This document shows, one piece after another, positions 8,000 to 13,266 of a stretch of 13,266 bases of DNA (within the stretch, counting starts at the first letter, position 1; every line of letters begins with the position of its first letter). The stretch covers positions 1-13,266 of the forward strand of contig JAAOMT010000534.1 of assembly GCA_016748015.1 (NCBI GenBank), read 5' to 3'. Origin of the DNA: Geosiphon pyriformis (Eukaryota; Glomeromycota; Glomeromycetes; Archaeosporales; Geosiphonaceae). Both the position numbers and the translations under genes were made by a program. The notes beneath the pieces were generated by a model that did not search any database, was not told the origin of the DNA, and was given only the letters and a program-made list of their open reading frames with translations.

Positions 8000-8620
8000 G
8001 AAGCAATCTTAGTTATTTAAAAGTGAAAAAAAAAGGCACATCTTTTTTATATATATTAGAAACACAACCAACAATGAAAGTAAAACCAACTACTCTAAAA
8101 AATACATAACCAAAATTTTTTCAATTAATCATTAAAAGAGTGTAGTATTTAAATGCCCACTTTGAAAATAAAGTTATAGGAATTATAAAAAGATTATAAA
8201 AGTAAAACATTACTGAAATAGATTTTGATTAACCTTTTTATTGTTGAAACTATTCTCTAACAATGTAATATTTTATTATTTATTTTTATATTTAACAACT
8301 TGTTCAATAAAACAAGACTTAATGTGAAATAGTGATAATACATGATTTAAAAAATTGGAAATAATAGAACAATTTGAAATGGTAATAACAAGTAAGTAAA
8401 AGATTATAAACAACATGATTCCAAATAGTAATATGGAAAAACATACTTGAAATTATAATAACAAATATTTAGAGCATAGAAAAAAAAAAGAAAAAAGTAA
8501 AAGATAGAAGAAAAAACTAATTACTCATTATAAAATTATAGTAAAAAGTTGGCTTAGTATTGAACTAATATTTTTCTGAGCTGACAAAAAAACTGTATAT
8601 ATAGTTAAATTACATTAGAT
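8000..8620 (+). other. Unrecognised stretch, C/A-rich on the plus strand
   Basis: Unlike its flanks, where the minus strand is the A/C-rich one, this stretch is A- and C-rich on the plus strand. One plus frame gives GTSFLYILETQPTMKVKPTT with a stop about every 20-25 codons, and another gives a Lys-rich segment near 8480-8515. This may be a separate decayed insertion in the opposite orientation. I do not recognise a protein family, ends or duplications. Confidence 0.35.
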
Positions 8621-8689
8621 CTACATATTATATTAAAACTATTTAAGATACATCAATTATTTATATATTTTAATTTAATTAATTCATAA

Positions 8690-9420
8690 TAAGCTTTATT
8701 CAGCATGTTATTTTCTTAGAGTTAATAATTTTTAGATAATCAGATTTAGATGGCTAGATCTAAAACATTAATTGTAAATCAATAATACCAATTATTATTA
8801 TAATTAACATAATCAAAAGTAGATCAATTAATTACATTTTTTGGTAACTACTTTTAACTATTGATTGTGGATCTGGAATGTTAGATTGTTTTAAATAAAG
8901 GCATATGAGAATTTTTGGAGCATAACAAAGTCTGTTGTTATCTGATTACATGTATTAATTATTTATTTTCATTGGTGTTTCTTAGTTTGTCAATATTTTT
9001 TTGTATCCAACTTAGTTAAACTGTTAGATTATGCCATATTTCTTTGTTGTAATTAGATTGATTGCTAATTATTTATTTTCAGATTGCTGGCTAATTTTGT
9101 TGATTAAATGCAATAATATAAGTCTTTTTTGCATGATTTTAATGTTAATTTTCATTGTATGTATTGTAATTTTTGCATTAAAAAGTGTGAAAATTTTCTA
9201 ATAACAGCAGGTAATTATTTAAAGTATTAAAACAAATTACAAATTCATAATTTAATGCTCAATAGCTATTAATGATGATGATTTTTAAAGATTTTAAAGT
9301 CTAAAGGTTTTGATTGAGTTTTTTATATAATAGATAAAGATTCAATTAATAGTTTTTTTCTATAAATTTTTTTTTTAGTATAGTGACTGGTTTATTTTGG
9401 CAGTTGTATTTTTTTAATAA
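8690..9420 (-). pseudogene. Decayed minus-strand coding sequence, family unknown
   Basis: Minus-strand frames are unusually open for DNA this AT-rich. Three segments stand out: about 9400-9220 (YNCQNKPVTILKKKFIEKNY, then two further stops), about 9070-8965 (YNKEIWHNLTV, stop, LSWIQKNIDKLRNTNENK), and about 8950-8720 (LCYAPKILICLYLKQSNIPD, DPQSIVKSSYQKM, stop, LIDLL; three stops in about 75 codons). Composition is Asn/Lys/Gln/Thr/Ile-rich, like the gag at 6330-7730, and the strand is the same. It may belong to the same or a neighbouring retroelement, but I find no motif that says which. Frames shift between segments. Confidence 0.4.
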
Positions 9421-9475
9421 ACTATTTTTAAGTTTTTTATTAAACTATTCTTAATATTAATTAATTAGTAAACAA

Positions 9476-9522
9476 TAAAAAAAATTAAAAAAATTAAAAA
9501 AAATTAAAAAAAATAAAAAATT
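9476..9522. repeat. A-rich microsatellite, (A7-8TT)n
   Basis: Four to five short A runs of seven or eight bases are separated by TT or T. It could be a simple slippage repeat or the old A-rich tail of a decayed retroelement. It lies just right of the decayed coding stretch 8690-9420. If it was a 3' tail it would belong to a plus-strand element, which does not match that coding stretch. Confidence 0.6.
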
Positions 9523-11753
9523 AATATCTATTAATAACTATAATCAGAACTATTAATTTAATATAGTTAACTATTAGATTTTATTAACATAAATTGTTGA
9601 TAGTATAAAAGTAATTAATATTTTTTTAATCAAACAATAACAATATAAATTGAATAATAATAGATATTTTTATTAATATAAATATAATTCTACTTCAAAT
9701 TATAAAAAACTGTTTTTTGAAGAAAAAAATATTTAATAATTACTTATTACAACTACTGTTCTTGTTAACTGTTCTAAATATTCTGCTTCTAATACTTTTA
9801 TTATATATACATAATTTGTGTTATACAAGATTTTTTGAAATTTTAAAATCTTGCAATTTTTTAAGAAGAATTTTGAAATTTTTTTTTACTACACTTCTTT
9901 CTAATTGACTATTTTTTACTTAATATGATTCTATTTTTATAAGTAACAACATAAATAATTTCAATATATTTTTTATAATTACTATTGTTTTTATTTATAA
10001 AAAAACACAAATATATTATTAATAAGTTTTAAAACAAGTTATAAAACTTTATATATATATTAAACTAATTATTATTATTATAAATTAAAAATATATATTA
10101 ATATATTTATTTTGTATTTGATATATTTAAAAAAATATGTTTACTAATTATAAAAAATACTTTGCAAATAAAAATAATTGAAACAATTTTTATTTTAAAT
10201 AGATTAATATTATTTAATTTATATTACTATAAGTATTTAATATTAAATAAAGCATATTGAGTTATAAATATTTAACAATTTTAGCTTTAACAAATTATCT
10301 ATTAATAATTCAGATAATATATAAAAAAATTTATTGTTGTTTAGATTAATAAGAATATGTATTTTAATAATATAAATTTATTATAAGTAAAAAATTAATA
10401 TACTTAATTAAAAATTATTTTAAAGTTTCAATAAAAAATTTACAAAATGTTTAATTATAAATATTATATGTTTTTAAAAATATGATTAAAGAAATAAAAT
10501 ACAATAAAATATTAAATATATTCAACTTATTATAATTATAACATCTTTTTTTCAAAATATTATACAATAAATCTTAATTTTTATCTTAAAAACAGATTAT
10601 AAAAAGTATTTTTTACACAAAAACTATTAAATAATAATATAATATTTTGCTTTAATGTTTTTTAATAACAATAAATCCTTTATATAAATATTAAATTCGA
10701 AATATGCTTATTATTAAAAAAATTTTCTTTATAAATTAGTTTTATTTTATTTGGTATTTAGTAAATACAAATTATATTTTTACAATAATTAATTCTAAAG
10801 TTAATATTTTAATAATTATCTTAAGTTTAGATTTATTGCTTAAAGAAATAAATTAAACATATTAACTTTTAATATTTTATTAATAAGAAATAATATATAC
10901 TTAATTAATTCAAATTTTAATTATATCTTTTGTAATTAAAAATATTTTTTTTAAATTTAAGTATATAAATATAAATTTTATAAAAAACAAGACCATAATA
11001 TTCGAATTTGTTTACAATAAAATGTTTTTTAATTATAAAATATTATAAATTACTTAAAATATAATAAAAAATTAAATATATAATCTAATTTTAATTTTAT
11101 ATAAAAAAAGTTTTTTTTATTTTAATTAAATTAATATAATATTATATTATTATTATTAATTTTTTTTACTTCTTTTGTTGTTGTTTTGTTAATATGTTAA
11201 TAATAAAACTTTTAATAAATTAATGAATTTTTTTAAAATATTTTTTATACTTTAAAAACTATTTATATTGTTGAACTTATAATATAAATTAATTTTATAC
11301 CAATTATTTTTGTAATTATTTTGTATTAAAAGTTAATTTTTTGTAAAAAAAATTTTATTACAGGTTTTTTTAATAAATTATGTAATTATTTTGCTATAAA
11401 AGTCAATTTTTCTACAGTATTTTTTAATTATAAGATTTTAATAATTTATAATAAATTAAAAAAAAATAAAAAACATAATTTTAATAAAGATAATTTGTTG
11501 CATAAATTCTGTTTAAACTTAAATAAAAAACTAAATAAACTATTAAAATTAGTAGCTAGTTAATTTTAAAATATTAATTTTGAATATTATAAAAATTTTA
11601 AAAAATTTTTGGGTTTTTTAAAAGAATATTTTTATTTTTTTTGTTTAATTTGTAATTTGTTATTTAATTCTAAAATTATTAAATATTAAGATACATTTTT
11701 TTGAAAAAAAAAGCTCTTCTTTTTTATATTTTTGAATAGTATTTATTTAAGTT
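9523..11753. other. AT-rich desert, no gene recognised
   Basis: Almost entirely A and T, with isolated G and C. A 63-codon open frame at 9717-9908 is Leu/Phe/Asn/Ile-rich, with no homology that I recognise and no supporting context. Weak divergent repetition is visible: 10440-10520 and 11010-11080 share TTTACAA, AATGTTT and a TAATTATAAATATTATA-like run, offset by about 575 bases. A two-unit tandem repeat at 11311-11440 is listed separately. These look like fully eroded repeats. Confidence 0.65.
11311..11440. repeat. Two-unit tandem repeat, about 70-bp period
   Basis: TGTAATTATTTTG begins at 11311 and again at 11381. The units then run in parallel (GTATTAAAAGTTAATTTTT against CTATAAAAGTCAATTTTT), each followed by an ACAG and a T run. 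Differences include C against T, consistent with local transition decay. The second unit fades after about 11440. Confidence 0.6.
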
Positions 11754-11766
11754 TTAGTATTTTTTT
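11754..11766. repeat. Left target-site duplication of LINE copy B
   Basis: TTAGTATTTTTTT here is repeated exactly at 12294-12306, on the other side of the LINE fragment. The T run continues one base further on this side, so the exact edge is ambiguous by one base. On the minus strand the duplicated target is A-rich at its 5' end, as is common for target-primed reverse transcription. Confidence 0.8.
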
Positions 11767-12293
11767 TATTATTATTATTATTTAACAAATGAGATTCAAA
11801 TACAGTTTAGTGCTATACATCAAAGAAATAATCTAAACTAAATATAAATCATGCATTTTCTATACATGACCAGCCACTCGGGCCAATCAGGACAACACTA
11901 TACAGCTATATGAACTGACATTGAGTCATCAACACCTGAAAAAATCAAACAAGATTTACGAAAACCAAAATATACTCCAAAGACATAAGTGATGCCAAGC
12001 AGTTTTAAAACACCAACAGAGAACCCCAAAGCCAAACCAGAAACCGAAATAGGTGCTGAGCCATCAAGAAAAATCAAATTATTTCTCTCCATATAGGCGC
12101 GATGCTTAGCACGAACCAACCAGATATTATCCCTAAAAGCCATATTGAGAAAATACACAAACTTAACAACCTCTATACCAGTAATCTTGGGATCACGGAA
12201 AATAGAAACAGCTTCACAGAACCAACCATCAAAAACAAAACCCTTGAAAATAGCCACAGACACAGAAAAACCAAAAGCACAGAATGACAACAG
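11767..12293 (-). mobile_element. LINE-type non-LTR retrotransposon, copy B: young, 5'-truncated
   Basis: A 527-bp insertion with the expected features of LINE retrotransposition. It has a 13-bp target-site duplication on both sides, 5' truncation inside ORF2, a short 3' untranslated region and a (AAT)n tail (plus-strand ATT repeats at 11768-11782). It is much richer in G and C than the DNA around it and keeps CpG (for example GGCGCG near 12096), so it is young or has escaped decay. Its 3' end aligns with copy A at 3795-3950. Its 3' end points to the telomere, as in copy A. Confidence 0.85.
11898..12293 (-). pseudogene. C-terminal fragment of LINE ORF2 (after the reverse transcriptase)
   Basis: A single uninterrupted frame of 131 codons runs from the insertion edge at 12293 to a TAG at 11898-11900. 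It has no start codon of its own: the next upstream codon lies in the target-site duplication and is TAA. The protein contains FVFDGWFCEAVSIF, then FRDNIWLVRAKHRAYMERN, then SVSGLALGFSVGVLKLLGI and CLIFSGVDDSMSVHIAV. I recognise this as the far C-terminus of ORF2 proteins of Glomeromycotina LINEs, the part following the RT and the usual Cys-rich region; the tail has no catalytic residues. The RT and endonuclease were lost by 5' truncation. The frame is intact because the insertion is recent, not because of selection. It is unlikely to be expressed as a functional product. Confidence 0.8.
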
Positions 12294-12306
12294 TTAGTAT
12301 TTTTTT
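12294..12306. repeat. Right target-site duplication of LINE copy B
   Basis: TTAGTATTTTTTT is an exact copy of 11754-11766. The LINE coding frame begins immediately to its left on the minus strand, which fixes the 5' truncation point at 12293. Confidence 0.8.
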
Positions 12307-13170
12307 CTTTGCAACTATTTTTCTGAATTTTTTAAAACTAGTTATAAATTTTAATAAACTCTTTATATTTTAGTAAATTATTGTAAAATTCATGAATTTT
12401 TGCATATTATGACCAATTTTTACTGTTATAAAATTTGAGTTTAATTATATTTATGTATTTATATAATTTAAATTATTAATTAAAATATAAATAATTGATA
12501 ATTTTATAAATAATAATAAAATATAATTTAATTAATATATAATAGTAAATAATAAAAATTTTAAAATTAATTTTATGCTAATTTTTATTTACTTTTTAAT
12601 TGTAATAATATGTTGCAAATAGATTAATTTAGCAATTTTCTATAATTAATATTTTTATTTAAATATAAAAAACTTAAAATATCTTATATAATTTAACAAA
12701 ATCTTTTTTAAACAACTTATTTTTAAAAAATACAAAATATTTTTATTTAATAAAATTATTATAATTATTTTTATAAAAATAAAATATTATTTACCTTTTT
12801 CTAAACAAATTTTTAATTATATATAATATTAATGTAAATTTGTTTAAATAAACAGTCACTAATTTCTATTATAAAACAATATGCATAATTTATATATAAA
12901 CAAAAAAAAACTTCTATTTTTGTTAAGCAAAGTCTAAAACTGGCATATTTTTTTAAACATTTCATACTTCATCAATTCTGAATTTAGCCAGTCTTTTCAC
13001 TTTTGCCAAAAAAATTCTCAATAATGTAATAAAACTACTTACTAATCAAAAATACAGAAAAGTTTTATTTGCTCCCATTTTATTTTTATTAATAATATTG
13101 TAGCGTCCTAAAGCTACATATACATACATTAACAAATAAAGATCAAGTCACCAAATACGTTACTTATAGC
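12307..13170. other. AT-rich stretch grading into more balanced sequence; no gene recognised
   Basis: AT-rich to about 12900. From about 12910 the sequence has more C and G and looks less eroded, leading to the kinase fragment at 13171. A minus-strand frame at about 12972-12903 gives SMKCLKKYASFRLCLTKIEV, slightly like the basic helix that follows many CAMK-type kinase domains, but it is separated from the kinase frame by stops and I see no clear splice sites. I do not call it an exon. CGTCC and TACGTT near 13104 and 13157 are among the few CpGs in this half of the window. Confidence 0.5.
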
Positions 13171-13266
13171 TCAAATTGAAACAATCCATGGGTGTTGGAG
13201 CGCTGCATCTGCTCCCAGCATCTTTTTTTTTAATTTACTTATAAAGTCCTTTCCATCATCAGAAGA
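13171..13266 (-). pseudogene. 3' end of a Ser/Thr protein kinase domain (partial, possibly broken)
   Basis: The minus strand reads 31 codons from the window edge to a TGA at 13171-13173. It gives SSDDGKDFISKL, then KKKMLGADAALQHPWI, then VSI and the stop. This is the last part of a CAMK-like Ser/Thr kinase domain: family members have a S(D/E).AKDFI..LL helix, a short DP..R segment, then R(L/F)...ALQHPW(I/L). The ALQHPWI motif of subdomain XI is clear. About five or six residues, including the usual DP and the conserved Arg, are missing between ISKL and GADAAL, next to a run of nine A. The frame ends three residues after HPWI, which is short for the family. The rest of the gene is outside the window. 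It may be a real gene with an odd end, a duplicated subtelomeric gene fragment or a pseudogene. Confidence 0.65.

Noticed and set aside
8815-8855. AAAAGTAG/CTACTTTT inverted repeat (8815-8822 with 8848-8855)
   Set aside because: An 8-bp stem with a 25-base loop, and pairing does not extend outward. It is expected by chance in AT-rich DNA.
9717-9908. 63-codon plus-strand open frame with hydrophobic segments
   Set aside because: Leu/Phe/Ile richness is expected from T-rich DNA. I see no homology and no supporting neighbours, so the apparent membrane segments are not evidence.
12102-12287. 61-codon plus-strand open frame
   Set aside because: Antisense to the intact LINE ORF2 fragment, which has the recognisable motif and target-site duplication.
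1-13266. Plasmodium, Dictyostelium or an organelle genome as source
   Set aside because: The AT content would fit, but Plasmodium telomeres are GGGTTYA and Dictyostelium ends differ. An organelle would not carry a TTAGGG telomere, and the retroelement families point to Glomeromycotina.

Overview
The window is the left end of a linear eukaryotic chromosome. It opens with the C-rich strand of a TTAGGG-type telomere and passes through variant and decayed telomeric repeats into a very AT-rich subtelomere with almost no CpG. The subtelomere is filled with decayed retrotransposons. Their proteins match families I know from arbuscular mycorrhizal fungi (Glomeromycotina, Rhizophagus-like): a two-ORF LINE whose ORF1 carries RRM-like folds and a CCHC knuckle, a LINE ORF2 C-terminus with an IWLVRAKHRAYME-type motif, and a Ty3/Gypsy-type gag with a QIQ.IEANYFT..QILNQFI-type motif. 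These matches come from memory of the families, not from a search. The genus is not determined.

Layout. 1-228: near-perfect CCCTAA. 229-612: CCCTAT variants and a CCCTATAAATAT dodecamer array. 613-1105: hexamers decayed by C-to-T. 1106-3794: AT desert. 3795-5530: LINE copy A on the minus strand, with a broken ORF1 joined to a LINE 3' tail and no ORF2 body. 5538-6097: a decayed reading frame, probably plus strand, head to head with the LINE. 6330-7730: a decayed Gypsy gag on the minus strand. About 7835-7988: a weak tRNA-like/SINE-like unit. 8000-8620: unrecognised, plus-strand C/A-rich. 8690-9420: unrecognised decayed coding sequence on the minus strand. 9430-11753: AT desert with microsatellite and a tandem repeat. 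11754-12306: a younger, 5'-truncated LINE copy B on the minus strand, with a (AAT)n tail and a 13-bp target-site duplication. 12307-13170: AT desert changing to a more balanced composition. 13171-13266: the 3' end of a Ser/Thr protein kinase reading frame on the minus strand, cut by the window edge.

No intact host gene is complete here. The only possible host gene is the kinase fragment at the inner edge. The rest records telomere variation, element insertion and transition-biased decay. Where copies A and B can be compared, differences are overwhelmingly C-to-T or G-to-A, and nonsense codons in A and in the gag sit where the families usually have Trp, Gln or Arg. I saw no rRNA, no convincing tRNA gene and no CRISPR array. 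The most unusual observations are the TATA-like dodecamer array next to the telomere, the ORF1-only LINE derivative, a cluster of perfect hairpins at 5594-5850, and the reversal of G/C strand skew at about 5530.
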